A stretch of DNA of 64,000 nucleotides, taken from contig JAJEKV010000047.1 in assembly GCA_021234155.1 (NCBI GenBank), positions 2,718,494 through 2,782,493 of the forward strand. Reading direction: 5' to 3'. Positions within the stretch are counted from its first letter, which is position 1. Every line of letters starts with the position of its first letter. Both the position numbers and the translations under genes were made by a program. The notes under the pieces were generated by a model, which saw nothing but the letters and a program-made list of their open reading frames with translations, was not told the origin of the DNA and searched no databases. Positions 11,601 through 22,764 of the stretch are shown in pieces. Source of the stretch: Isoetes taiwanensis. Taxonomy: Eukaryota; Streptophyta; Lycopodiopsida; Isoetales; Isoetaceae.

Positions 11601-14600
11601 ACACGGATAAATAGTATCCAATTAAAGTTTTCCCTCAAGAATAACTTCGGTTCTTAGAATTTTGAAAAACTGTTCCCTTCCCCGCATATTGCCTCATAAG
11701 TCCCATGCATCTAACTTTCTGCTACTCGCATGTGTATTCAAAAACTATCTCATGACATGAGTAACTTAAAACTATTTCAATTAAAACTCTAAAAATCACC
11801 CAAATTTTGATTTGTTTCACTGAATATTTCCTTTTATTGTTTTGTTGGATTCCAAATCCTTCAAAACATTTAGAGCCACTTCATGATCTCGCCAAAGATC
11901 GTGACAATGGTTCTACTACCCACGCCCAAAGAAAATCGAACCAATTGATAACGAACTATCCCAATACCAAATAAACATAAGAACTTTTACACAAATTAGT
12001 AGCCAAAGCCTTGTTCAAAGGGAGCTTCCACCCAACCGGGCCACTCAAATAGCAATATCGCAGAACATAAAGACGATAAGGCATATCGCATATCCGACAA
12101 TCGCCTTCATAGTAGCTCCTCCCTCGAAATGGGCAAATCCTCAATATGATACACCAAGAGTTGGGTTTAGGAATAGTAAAAGGTTACTAGACAAGATTAA
12201 CGTAAGCTCTAGGAAAAAGAAATAGCCTTCTTAGGTTCGATTCAAGAGCCAAGAGTAAAGCAGTCTTTTTGACCCCCGGTCACTCTTTCTGTCATTTCTC
12301 TCTCATTCGGATGAATCAGAATAAGTGCCACACCAAACCGAAACTAGACTCCGAGCCGGTTCCAGAAAAGTAAAATTCGTCCAAACCGATCTCTGGTTGC
12401 GAGATATATCCACTAAAGTTCGGGTTCTATTTATAGAAGTCTCTGGACTTTAGCCTTCTTTGGCCTCGCTTTGCCTTTGCCTTTGCCTTTGCCTTTATCT
12501 TTGCCTTTTGTTCCCAACCATGATATATACTAACTCTATATGATTTCCCAATGCATAATCATATTGGCCACTCCCCGAAGCTCATTGTTAGATATTAACC
12601 TTAAACCATATCAATTCCTTCCCTTTCTGGCAAATCAATTCCGGCTTGCATTGAATACAACTTTCGTGTTCTCGCAACATCAACTTTAATATGAAGATTA
12701 TTAACCTTCATAATTTTATGAACCAATGACAATATCATAATTTCATAAGGCAACTCCCCTAACATAATATTATTATCAACTCGTGGTCACCACCTCCTCG
12801 CCCCTGGTTTATGATACCACATGTTCGTGATTTTGTGTCTACCACCTACTCATGCTTTTCACATACTAGTGGTTGCCACCTACTGTGGCCACTAATTTTT
12901 GGTTACCACCTACCGGGACCAATTTAGTTCTTGGTTGCCACCTACTGCGGGACCAATTTAGTTCTTGGTTGCCACCGCCGTGGACAATTCAACTCTCGAG
13001 GTTGCCACCTACCGTGGACCAATTTAGTTCTTGGTTGCCACCGCCAGGACCAATTCAACTCGAGGTTCCCACCTACTGTGGGTCTTTTTCTCTTTGTGAT
13101 TACCACCTATTTGTGGGTCACATTCACTTGTGATTACCACCTACTGCGGATCACATTCACTGCGGATTACCACCTTCTCGTGGATCACTTTGAATAACAA
13201 TATATCGCTTTTAAATTGGTTCAAAATATAGTGACTTCTCCCGCTAAAGCAATTAAAGTCTTACACCGGATAAATAGTATCCAATTAAAGTTTTCCCTCA
13301 AGAATAACTTCTTCTTAGAATTCTTGAAAACTGTTCCCTTCCCCGCATATTGCCTCATAAGTCCCATGCATCTAACTTTCTGCTACTCAAGATGTGTATC
13401 TCAGAAAACTATCTCATGACATGAGTAACTTAAAAACTATTTCAATTAAAACTCAAAAATCACCCAAATTTTGATTTGTTTCACTGAATATTTCCCTCTT
13501 ATTGTTTTGTTGATTTCCAAAGATCCTTCAAAACATTTAGAGCCACTTCATGATCTCGCCAAAGATCGTGACAATGGTTCTACTACCCACGCCCAAAGAA
13601 AATCGAACCAATTGATAATGAACTATCCTCAATACACTAATAAACATAAGAACTTTTACACAAATTAGTAGCCAAAGCCTTGTTCAAAGGAGCTCTCCAC
13701 CCAACCGGGCCACTCAGCTAGCAATATCAGTCAGGAACATAAAGACGATAAGGCATATCAGGCATATCTGACAATCAGCTTCTGTTAGTAGCTCCTCCCT
13801 CGAAATGGGCAGTCCTCAATATGATACACCAAGAGTTGGGTTTAGGAATAGTAAAAGGTTACTAGACAAGATTAACAGAAGCTCTAGGAAAAAGAAATAG
13901 CCTTCTTAGGTTCAGATTCAAGAGCCAAGAGTAAAGCAGTCTTCTTTGACCCCCGGTCACTCTTTCTGTCATTTCTCTCTCATTCGGATGAATCAGAATA
14001 AGTGCCACACCAAACCGGAAACTAGACTCGAGCCAGTTCCAGAAAAAGTAAATTCGTCCAAATCCGATCTCTGGTTGCGGAGATATATCCACCAAAGTTC
14101 GGTTCTATTTATAGAAGTCTCGTGACTTTAGCCTTCTTTGGCCCGCCTTTGCCTTTGCCTTTGCCTTTGCCTTTATCTTTGCCTTTTGTTCCCAACCATG
14201 ATATATACTAACTCTATATGATTTCTTCAATGCATAATCATATTGGCCACTCCCCGAAGCTCATTGTTAGATATTAACCTTTAAACCATATCAATTCCTT
14301 CCCTTCTGGAAGAATCCTAACCTCAGGCTTGCATTGAATACAACTTTCGTGTTCTCGTTAACATCAACTTTAATATGAAGATTATTAACCTTCATAATTT
14401 TATGAACCAATGACAATATCATAATTGCTAAGGCAACTCCCCTAACATAATATTATTATCAACTCGCGGGTCACCACCTCCTCGCCCTTGGTTTATGATA
14501 CCACATGTTCGTGATTTTTGTGTCTACCACCTACCATGCTTTTCACATACTAGTGGTTGCCACCTACTGTGGGCCACTAATTCTTGGTTACCACCTACCG

Positions 14601-15886
14601 TGGACCAATTAGTTCTTGGTTGCCACCTACTGCGGGACCAATTTAGTTCTTGGTTGCCACCGCCGTGGACCAATTCAACTCGAGGTTGCCACCTACTGCG
14701 GACCACCAATTTAGTTCTTGGTTGCCACCGCCAGGGACCAATTCAACTCGAGGTTCCCACCTACTGCGGGTCTTTTTCTCATTGTGATTACCACCTATTT
14801 GTGGGTCACATTCACTTGTGATTACCACCTACTGTGGATCACATTCACTCGTGATTACCACCTTCTCGTGGATCAATTTGAATAACAATATATCGCTTTT
14901 AAATTGGTTCAAAATATAGTGACTTCTCCCGCTAAAGCAATTAAAGTCTTACACGGATAAATAGTATCCACTAAAGTTTTCCCTCAAGAATAACTTCTGG
15001 TTCTTAGAATTTTGAAAAAACCGGTTCCCTTCCCGCATATTGCCTCATAAGTCCCATGCATCTAACTTTCTAAGCATACTCGCATGTGTATCTGCAAAAC
15101 TATCTCATGACATGAGTAACTTAAAACTATTTCAATTAAAACTCGAAAAATCACCCAAATTCTTGATTTGTTTCGCTGGAATATTTCCCCTCTTTATTGT
15201 TTTGTTGGATTCCAGCATCCTTCAAAACATTTAGAGCCACTTCATGATCTCGCCAAAGATCGTGACAATGGTTCTACTACCCACGCCCAAAGAAAATCGA
15301 ACCAATTGATAATGAACTATCCTGAATACCTGAATAAACATAAGAACTTTTACACAAATTAGTAGCCAAAGCCTTGTTCAAAGGAGCTCTCCACCCAACC
15401 GGGCCACTCAGCTAGCAATATCAGGCAGGAACATAAAGACGATAAGGCATATCAGGCATATCTGACAATCAGCTTCTGTTAGTAGCTCCTCCCTCGAGCT
15501 GGCAGTCCTCAATATGATACACCAAGAGTTGGGTTTAGGAATAGTAAAAGGTTACTAGACAAGATTAACGTAAGCTCTAGGAAAAGAAATAGCCTTCTTA
15601 GGTTCGATTCAAGAGCCAAGAGTAAAGCAGTCTTTTTGACCCCGGTCACTCTTTCTGTCATTTCTCTCTCATTCGGATGAATCAGAATAAGTGCCACACC
15701 AAACCGGAAACTAGACTCCGAGCCGGTTCCAGAAAAGTAAAATTCGTCCAAATCCGATGTCTGGTTGCGGAGATATATCCAATTAAAGTTCGGGTTCTAT
15801 TTATAGAAATCTCTCGTGACTTTAGCCTTCTTTTGGCCCCGCCTTTTGCCTTTTGCCTTTGCCTTTGCCTTTATCTTTGCCTTTTG
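5681..15886. repeat. TTTGCC hexamer tracts, one per satellite unit (array 1)
   Basis: Tracts of (TTTGCC)n lie at about 5,681-5,740, 7,394-7,437, 9,091-9,150, 10,799-10,848, 12,466-12,510, 14,144-14,189 and 15,840-15,886. Repeat number varies between units and all end in TTTATCTTTGCC. Read in reverse they produce Lys-Gly runs that are not real proteins. Confidence 0.85.
6020..14875. repeat. 33-bp minisatellite blocks in array 1
   Basis: Blocks lie at about 6,020-6,430, 7,715-8,125, 9,433-9,840, 11,120-11,520, 12,785-13,185 and 14,465-14,870. Each is a run of degenerate monomers built on TTGCCACCTACTCGTGGACC, alternating between endings AATTTAGTTCTTGG and AATTCAACTCGAGG. The flanking monomers GTTACCACC, GATTACCACC and GTCACCACC are more diverged. 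The last, partial unit of the array stops before this block. Confidence 0.85.
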
Positions 15887-15985
15887 TTCCCAACCATGAT
15901 ATATACTAACTCTATATGATTTCGCCCAACGCATAATCATATTGGCCACTCCCCCGAGCTCATTGTTAGATATTAACCTTAAACC

Positions 15986-16380
15986 ATATCACTGTCTGTG
16001 TGTCTCGTATTTGAGATAGAATACACTATCTTGTATGAAGTCTTCTTCCACAACTCAAATCATTTCCACGATTCATACCTTTGTCCATCTTAACCCTTAG
16101 CTTTCCATGTTCGCTCTCCGGTTAGACACTAACTTTCAATAAAACCTTAGAAAATAGCTAGATTAAGATTCCGTAATTGTTTGCTAAATTCGCATACAGG
16201 AGTACATTTTCAAATCAATTAGATCTACATTACCGAGGATATCATAAAAAAAGGGATAATAAGACTTCAAATTTGTAAAATCAACATAGTATTAATGTTG
16301 TCCAAAGGCAGGACATTATACCATTCCAAGAATATTTTTTTTGAAGAACGTGTTTTACTTCATATTATACACTCAAAATA
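15986..16380. other. AT-rich DNA after satellite array 1
   Basis: No gene seen. The same junction, ...CCATATCA followed by CTGTCTGTGTGTCTCG, is found at 56,837 in copy 2, so the array boundary is older than the duplication. Confidence 0.6.
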
Positions 16381-17020
16381 TTACAAAGTACTTCCAGAAG
16401 TAAGAAATATCCCTGAAGCATCAATCACTTTTAGATGATCACTCCATATTGGAAATTTAATAATGATCGTGACAATTGAGATCCGAAGCAATTATACAAC
16501 TTCTTACTTAATTTCTTGAAGTACCACCTGAGAAGAAATATGCTTATCATTAAAGACCTTTCTTCGCCTTCGCTTCCATACACTCCATATTAGCCAAGAC
16601 TTTGCCATGTGAAATGCAATCCTTTTAGAAGCAAATTCCACCGATTTGGATAAATACCAAAAGAAAGTGCCAGCTGACTATCCAAAGATACTCCAAAAGA
16701 GAATGCGGCCTGTGACCTAAGACTACTCACCAAGACACAAAAATAAACAATGTCCAATGTTTCCATGCAACCGCCACACATTGGGCAAAGTGGGCTTTAC
16801 TCCCTACTTAAAGCCATGAACCATCTCATTAACTCTCAAAGAGCGATGAATCACCGCCAAAGTAAAACATTTACCTTTTGGAGGATTATATTTAGACCAA
16901 ACAAGGTTCCGTATGGATTGCCATTGAGAAGATAAGATAAGATAAGATGAAGGCAAAGTCCTAAGTGCCATTTTCGAGAAGGTGATAAAGTACTTGAGGA
17001 TGTAAGCAATCTGTAGCATG
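16381..17020 (-). pseudogene. LINE reverse transcriptase remnant (zf-RVT-like), copy 1
   Basis: Minus-strand frames read LVWSKYNPPK, then HRSLRVNEMVH, then CxxC-like CGGCMETL followed by further pieces ending in FTWQSLANMECMEAKAK. This order (basic Trp-Ser stretch, a region that changes frame, Cys/His pairs, then W-x-x-K/R-rich tail) matches the zinc-binding C-terminal end of plant non-LTR retrotransposon polymerases. Several frameshifts and stops break it. Copy 2 (57,226-57,850) keeps longer pieces. It cannot be functional. Confidence 0.55.
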
Positions 17021-17364
17021 AACTTACTATATTCTTGCCTTCTTTAATACCTTGAACAAAGTTCCAAGAATATTACATTGAAGATGTTTATATATGTGAT
17101 CAAATCTAAGTTTGCAGATTCAACAGACATTGCATGGAAATTATTATAATAATTTCTGCTCACCTTGCCATAAAAGTTCCATCAAATTTTGGGTTGTCTC
17201 TTGCATTCCATGATGGGTTCCACATTTGGAATCTCACACACACTTAACAAAGTGTTGCGCATGAGCAGTTGCCCTCCTGTAGGCTTAGAGTATGTTTTCA
17301 TATAATTTGTTTGTTCGTTTCATGTTGGGTCCTATTTAGCTTAATGTTGAGCCATGTCAATGAT
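17021..17364. other. AT-rich DNA without recognisable gene
   Basis: Only short frames, none with recognisable domains. It is almost unchanged in copy 2 (57,851-58,202). Confidence 0.5.
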
Positions 17365-17705
17365 TTGAACACAGGGTTTGGTTTTCTTAGCCCAAAAGTT
17401 TTTAATTTACTTAACAAGTTGTGGAGGTTAATTCATATAACTGAGGAGTATCAGTGATTTCACATTAAGTTAGTTATATTAAAAAGTTTGCATCATTCTT
17501 TGGCATATTGTACAGTAATTAGCCACCATATAGAAGTATGGTGGCAGGTGATATGGCAAGGTCTCTAGTGCCACAAGCATTGGCAAAGAAATGATATTGA
17601 TGAAGTATGATACACACAGATATATACAGCTTCTAGGCTGGGAATTGAGAATAGCCCACCAAGATCATATGAACTTCCTCTAAAGACATTAATCTATGGA
17701 CAATA
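17365..17705 (+). repeat. 340-bp direct repeat, first member (copy 1)
   Basis: This sequence (GGTTTGGTTTT... to ...TTCCTCTAAAGACATTA) recurs at about 18,783-19,125, some 1.4 kb downstream in the same orientation, with small indels. It contains the hairpin GCCACCATA/TATGGTGGC at 17,522-17,545. The pair could be remnants of retroelement LTRs or of one inserted element. Confidence 0.7.
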
Positions 17706-17707
17706 AA

Positions 17708-18207
17708 CTATGCATTTAGATTGCATTGTAAAAAGACCAAATCGAAGTTTCAACGAAGGTACTAGGTCATACTTGAAGCATAATGCACCTTATGTTACCA
17801 AGGTGGTTGGAGCTTTTCTTCATATAGCAATTGCAATTCAACATCCCTTTATACTTTTTAGTCTACGTTTGGACTTCTTTAATGTACAACCACAAAGCAC
17901 AAAAGTAGCATCTATTGCAGTCAAGCTCATTAGGACAGAAATAAGCAATCATTGTCTTCATTGTACCAAACGTGGAGCATTAGGAATGTTTACAAAATAT
18001 AGAGAGAGAGCGTCCTCCTAGCTTATTCTCCGTAAGCTTATTCACCTTAACCCCGTAAAATCTCGCACTGGCCCATTTTAAATTTGTTTCAAACGCAACT
18101 TGAGGCTCCAAAAGACGGATTATTTAACCAAGTGATGCAATTAATCTACACATGAAATTTTAAGAATTGAGTTAAATTGAATGGGTTTTATCATCCACGA
18201 AGATCAA
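17708..18207 (+). repeat. 0.5-kb inverted repeat, left arm (copy 1)
   Basis: This arm is the reverse complement of 22,156-22,645. Shared landmarks include AAAAAGACCAAATCGAAG, ACTAGGTCATACT, GTTGGAGCTTTTCTTCA, and at the inner end TTTTATCATCCACG. The arms flank the chromovirus zone. The frame read through it has no known domain and is probably not coding. Confidence 0.8.
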
Positions 18208-18782
18208 TAGACAACACTAATAGCGCATGTCCTCTCGCTTCCAAATCCATCTATCTCTGCCTTCACCGAGGCAATGAACACTTTTTTAATAGACGACCGA
18301 GTCTATTCTTCATCGCTAAATGTGTTTGCGGGTATCGTTGTGGATCTCACCGACCGTAGGGATTGATCGACTTTTGTAGTGTGCAATTTTACCAATTCCA
18401 AACCCCCAAAGATCATAAAGCTTGTCCGAAATCATGCATCTGTTACAAGAATCCAAACTCCCCTCAATTGTATCAATTAGTATCGAGCTCACTTCCAGCC
18501 TTTACTAGCGGAGCCGGCCGATGATGGAAGCATTGGAAATTGCAGGGCTTTGGACTTAGCAATTCATATAAGGTAAATCTAATGACAAGCAAGAATCGAT
18601 ATCTTAAGGCAATGCAAGAAGGCGAGGAACTTACGGTTTAGAAGATTAAAGGTGGAAAAGAAAAGTAACACATCTAGCACATAGAGGAGAAGATGAGCAA
18701 ATTATCGACACCTTTGTCCGGTAGAAAATAGTATTGTGATTAGAATTTTAGATATTTCTTATACCTTTGAATGATATGGATC
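18208..18782 (+). mobile_element. Possible LTR end, primer-binding site and gag-like leader (copy 1)
   Basis: At 18,477-18,488 the sequence TTAGTATCGAGC corresponds to TTAGTATCAGAGC in copy 2 (59,323-59,335). This resembles the plant retrotransposon primer-binding site for initiator tRNA-Met (consensus TGGTATCAGAGC). Downstream DNA gives only short, broken frames. The call is tentative because no complete LTR was delimited. Confidence 0.35.
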
Positions 18783-19125
18783 ACGTGGTTTGGTTTTTTA
18801 GCTCTAAGTTTTTAATTTATTTAACAAGTTGTGGAGATTAATTCATAGAACCCAGGAAGAAAAAGAGAGAGTATTGGTAATGTCATACTAAGTTATTTAT
18901 ATTAAAAAGTTTGCATCATTCTTTGGCATATTGTGACAAGAATTAGCCACCATATAGAGTATGGTGGCAAAAGTTATATGGCAAGGTCTCTAGTGCCACA
19001 AACATTGGCAAAGAAATGATATTGTTGAATTATGATACACACAGATACATACAAAGCCGAATTGAGAACAGCCCACCAAGATCACATGAACTTCCTCTAA
19101 AGACATTATCTATGGGTATCTATGG
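18783..19125 (+). repeat. 340-bp direct repeat, second member (copy 1)
   Basis: It matches 17,365-17,705 in the same orientation, including ACAAGTTGTGGAG, CATTCTTTGGCATATTGT and TCTCTAGTGCCACAA. It is slightly more diverged and ends where the minus-strand integrase fragment begins. Confidence 0.7.
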
Positions 19126-19137
19126 ACATCGACAACA

Positions 19138-20200
19138 TCACACTTGAGTGTCTTGCCTTACGCTTCTAGGCAAAGCAACTATGAAGTCCATACTTATATA
19201 CTCCCCACATTTGTAATGGTATAGGTATAAGTTTGCAATAATAGTCCCGGAGTACGACCATGGTCAGTTTTAACAGCCTGACACGTCAAACAATGTGAAA
19301 CCCATGTCCCAGACTTGTTCCTTCATGTCCGGCCAATAGTAGTGGCGTTTGACCAACTCATAGGTTTTCCACTCACCCCCGTGTCCAGCTTGTGGGGTTT
19401 CATGATGGTCACGCAATATCAAATCCAGAAGATTAGCATGCAATGGCACATAAATCCTTGATTTATAAAAGTACAACCTATCTTGTTCAGTCCACCAATC
19501 CCCAGATTTGGTTACTGCAGGTTGTTGCTTATCTTCTTGATATGCGTCTTTAATCCTTTGGAAGAGATCATTCTCCCCTACCATCAAAGTATTCAAATGC
19601 TTAATCCTGGATAAGGCATCCGCAACTGGTTATTCTTTGCAGGTGTATGCTCAATATTAAAATGGAACTCATGCAAAAAGTCAACCACAAACTTGTGTGG
19701 CTCCTTACTGGTACCACATCTCAAATAGTGCCGCCACGTCTTCAATGTATGAACTATAGCCAATAGTTCTTGCTCGTATGTCGCATAATTCCATTCTGTT
19801 TGATTAAGCTTACAACTTTCATATGCAATAACATGACCTTGTTGCATAAGCTTATCGACTCCTAGAGCTTGTCCACAAGCATCCATGTATACCTCAAATG
19901 ACTCATTGAGGTCAGGTACCTTCAGTATTGGACTACTCACCAAAAGACTTTTGATCCTTTCAAAGGCCTCTTGTTGAGCTCGACCCCCCACATACTCTTG
20001 ATCTTTTCTCAAAAGATTGGTGAGCTGGGCTACTACCTTAGAAAACTTAGGTACAAATTTTTATAGTAGGTTAACCCAAGAAAACTTCTCAACTCATGAA
20101 CATTCTCCGAGTTGAGTCCATAGCCTGGGACACTCCTCCCGCACAAGATGTGACCCAAATAAGCAACCCTTTGCTTGAGAAAAATCACACTTGTGGTGGA
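19138..20200 (-). mobile_element. Ty3/gypsy RT C-terminus, RNase H and integrase N-terminus (copy 1)
   Basis: On the minus strand, in order: the RT end (LKQRVAYLGHILCG, VHELRSFLGL), the RNase H-like domain (FEVYMDACGQALG, IAYESCKLNQTEWNYATYEQ, LKTWRHYL) and the integrase zinc-binding domain (HHETPQAGHGG, RHYYWPDM). The order RT-RH-INT is typical of Ty3/gypsy. In this copy an insertion replaces ALGAV by ALGVDK, and several frameshifts lie near 20,030-20,160 and 19,310. The fragment is truncated inside the integrase, where MDFIVALPR would begin the core. It cannot move on its own. Confidence 0.85.
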
Positions 20201-20293
20201 GGGAGTGTCTCCACCCCAGCAAGGTACGAAAGTAAAGATAAGAATGGACTCAACCTCATAATGTTCATGAGTTGAGAAGTTTTCTTTGCTTAT
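20201..20293 (+). mobile_element. Plus-strand Ty3/gypsy RT fragment, head to head with previous (copy 1)
   Basis: The plus strand encodes part of the same RT region (a GVSPDPSKV-like stretch, then VHELRSFLGL). It is therefore an inverted copy of the start of the minus-strand fragment. It is cut off by the LTR that starts at 20,294. Copy 2 shows it in a cleaner form at 61,037-61,142. Confidence 0.65.
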
Positions 20294-21018
20294 TGTTACG
20301 GCCCAAGGGCAAGTCAAAACTGCGCGGCCTTGGGGCCAAAAGTTTGCATTGGAAGTGCCCGCGGGGTGGCGTGGGACGCTTCCCATGAGCTGCACCACCT
20401 AGGGGCGTGGGGTTTTTTAATGGCTAAAGTTTGCAGATGCAAAAGTGGCATTTAATTAAATTATAAAGGCCCTTCTAAAAAGCCACTAAACCATTGCTTT
20501 TAGGCTATGATGTGGCATCACCACATTGGTTGTGGTAATTAGAAGGGAAATTTGAGCTATGGCATCGCCACCGATACAAAGCGGCGAACCGACAAGAATA
20601 GTTTGAATCTATACTTAGAGAGCTCCGCCAGCTCTAGAAAAAAGCTTATGTGAGATCATAGTTTTCCTCCCGAGCCAAGCCGATTGGAACGACTTGCTCT
20701 TCCTTGTAGCTTGATCTTCTACGGAGGTTTTAGACCATTTCGAATTGATTGGGAATCAATTGAAGCTTATTATGAGTTACTCCATTATTTGGTGCTTTCA
20801 CTGCGGAGGTCACTCCATTCTTGGAGCCGTTCTGACTTCTCTTTGAGCAATACCGCTGCTGCCGGTATTGAGTTCTTGTGATAGAAACTCGGGTTGGGCT
20901 TGAGGCTGATCCCCGTGGATCGCAGATTTACAGTGGGGGAGTTAGGGAACTCACGGTTGAGGGGAATTACGGGAGTTCTAGGGTAGCTGTCGGACCTACT
21001 ACGGTAAGGTCGTGACCA
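20294..21018 (+). mobile_element. Chromovirus LTR A (copy 1), about 725 bp
   Basis: It begins TGTTACG and ends ...TGACCA (TGACA in copy 2), and is homologous over its length to the LTR that follows the polypurine tract at 23,631. The ends are TG...CA as expected. It sits directly after an RT fragment, and the RT frame does not resume behind it, so this is a rearranged or solo LTR rather than a normal 5' LTR. Many CAG/CTG positions differ from copy 2 (61,143-61,876). Confidence 0.75.
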
Positions 21019-22155
21019 CTATTGAATAAGACAAAGAGTGTGCCATGCAAAAGCGGCAACCATGAGAGCAAGGGAGAAGGCTCTCATTCATCTATTGCCT
21101 TTGTTATCCGTGATAACATTCTAGAATATGTTGGTGCCTACATCTGATAAATACAATTGAGCATACCAAAGATCATCCGGTCGACTAAATTTTACGATGG
21201 CGGCCTCAATTTGTTTCTATTATCCGAGCTAAAGGGTGTTGCCAAAGTTCGGGCACTACTCATCTTGCAAAGCTCCAAGCCACTTTCGAGTTCGTGAGAG
21301 AGTGGATTGTCACGGCCCAGAAAAGTAGCGGTGGTGTAGAGCATTTTGATGAGAACCAAAAAGTTTTCCACAAAAGCTTGTGCAGTTTGAGAAAGATAGT
21401 AATCATGTATGACATAAGCCATGGGCTGCATCGTGCGAATGACGATTATATGATTTTAGAGGATGCCATGTCAAGTGCACATATTTTATTAGGGATAAGG
21501 CAACCTTCTCATAGAACCATACGTGGAACAGCAATGAAGGGAAGAACGGTAGTCGACTGGCTACTTCTCAATATTAGTGGCATATGATGTATGAAACGCT
21601 TTGTCTTAAATATGTCTAATCTTAGGTTTCATTTTTCATTCCAGGTGGTCCTTCCTTAGAGTGTAGTTGATGCCATTCCCCCCACTGGGACATAACCACA
21701 TCTTTATTTTTTCAGGTTATTTGCGGGACTTGTTGAATAACTTGTTGCAATAGCAATAGTTACAACTTGATATTGCAATAACATAAAAGACAAAGAGCCT
21801 TACATAACATGGGCACTTCATCACGAAAGGGTTATAATATATTGCACATTGACATTGTCGATATATCGATATATTTTCCTGCATTTTACAAATTGCATTT
21901 TTGGCTTTAAAACTTGCATGGCCAAAGAACATGATTCATGGTTAAGACAACCAATCTTTAGGAAAGATCAAGATTCATTTTTTTGAAAAGAAAAGCAATG
22001 CATCACAATCACTACTCGCTAGGACCTTCCTTAGACAATATTTTTGATTAGAACACGGAAATTCTTGTTTAGAGCTAGTCAAGATAACAAACATGCTCTG
22101 GGATAAAGCCCTTGATATTTGCATTTTGATTGAACAGTTAAAGTGTTCAAAATTG
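21019..22155. other. Unrecognised DNA between LTR A and inverted repeat (copy 1)
   Basis: Both strands contain short frames, for example a minus-strand stretch DYYLSQTAQAFVENF near 21,400. I cannot assign a family, and both copies are interrupted. It may be gag or a foreign gene fragment carried by the retroelement. The 3' part is AT-rich and contains TCGATATATCGATATA at about 21,859. Confidence 0.4.
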
Positions 22156-22645
22156 ATCTTACGTGGATGATAAAACCCATTCAATTTAACTCAATTCTTC
22201 AAATTACATGTGTAAATTAAATTTGCATCACTTAGTTAAATAATCCATCTTTTTGGAGCCTCAAGTTGTGTTTGGCGATTGAGCCTCAAGTTAATGTTTG
22301 AAACAAATATAAAATGGACGGATTCTGAGATTTACAGGGTTAAAATGAATGGAGGATAAGCTGGGAGGTGCTCGCTATATTTTGTAAACATTTCCAATGC
22401 TCCAAAAGTAATGGATCTTTGTAGTTGTACATTAAAAAGAAGTCAAATGTAGACCTAAGCAAAGGCCACCATAGGCAGTTGACACTTGTGCATTAAAAAG
22501 TATAGGGATGTTTAGTTGCAATTGTTTATGTGAAGAAAAAGCTCCAACCACCTTGATAGCATAAGGTGCATTGTGCTCGGTATGACCTAGTACCTTCATT
22601 GAGACTTCGATTTGGTCTTTCTACAATGCAATTTAAATGCATAAT
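22156..22645 (-). repeat. 0.5-kb inverted repeat, right arm (copy 1)
   Basis: Reverse complement of 17,708-18,207. It includes a partly duplicated GCCTCAAGTT motif near 22,258-22,290 and an extra 60 bases around 22,460-22,500 not present in the left arm. Confidence 0.8.
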
Positions 22646-22764
22646 TGGTCTAACTAAGTCACATGGGATTTGTGGCCTTAAGGAGGGATACTCTTGGTCC
22701 CGGATGTAGCTTAATTTGCACATATGTAGGATATGTTTTCCCTCTTTTTTGATTTGTCTTTATC

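Larger units (their letters stand above)
5187..15985. repeat. Satellite array 1: six 1.7-kb units plus a partial unit
   Basis: The anchor GAACTTTTACACAAATTAG starts at 5,220, 6,901, 8,601, 10,311, 11,981, 13,650 and 15,344, so the period is 1,669-1,710 bp. The array begins in unique DNA at about 5,187 and stops abruptly near 15,985 in CCTTAAACCATATCA. Each unit has the same internal order: the anchor region, a GGTTACTAGACAAGATTA block, ATGAATCAGAATAAGTGCC, a TATA-like CTATTTATAGAAG, a TTTGCC tract, an AT-rich block, a 33-bp minisatellite block and a second AT-rich block. Units 3-6 carry many changes at CAG/CTG and CTCG. No unit has a convincing protein. The TATA-like box suggests origin from an LTR or promoter-bearing element, which is inference. 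Confidence 0.92.

Noticed and set aside
17710-18021. Open frame MHLDCIVKRPNRSFNEGTRS in the inverted-repeat arm, present four times
   Set aside because: No known domain, and the frame shifts between the four copies (103, 65, 65 and 88 codons with different ends), so it is more likely a non-coding repeat.
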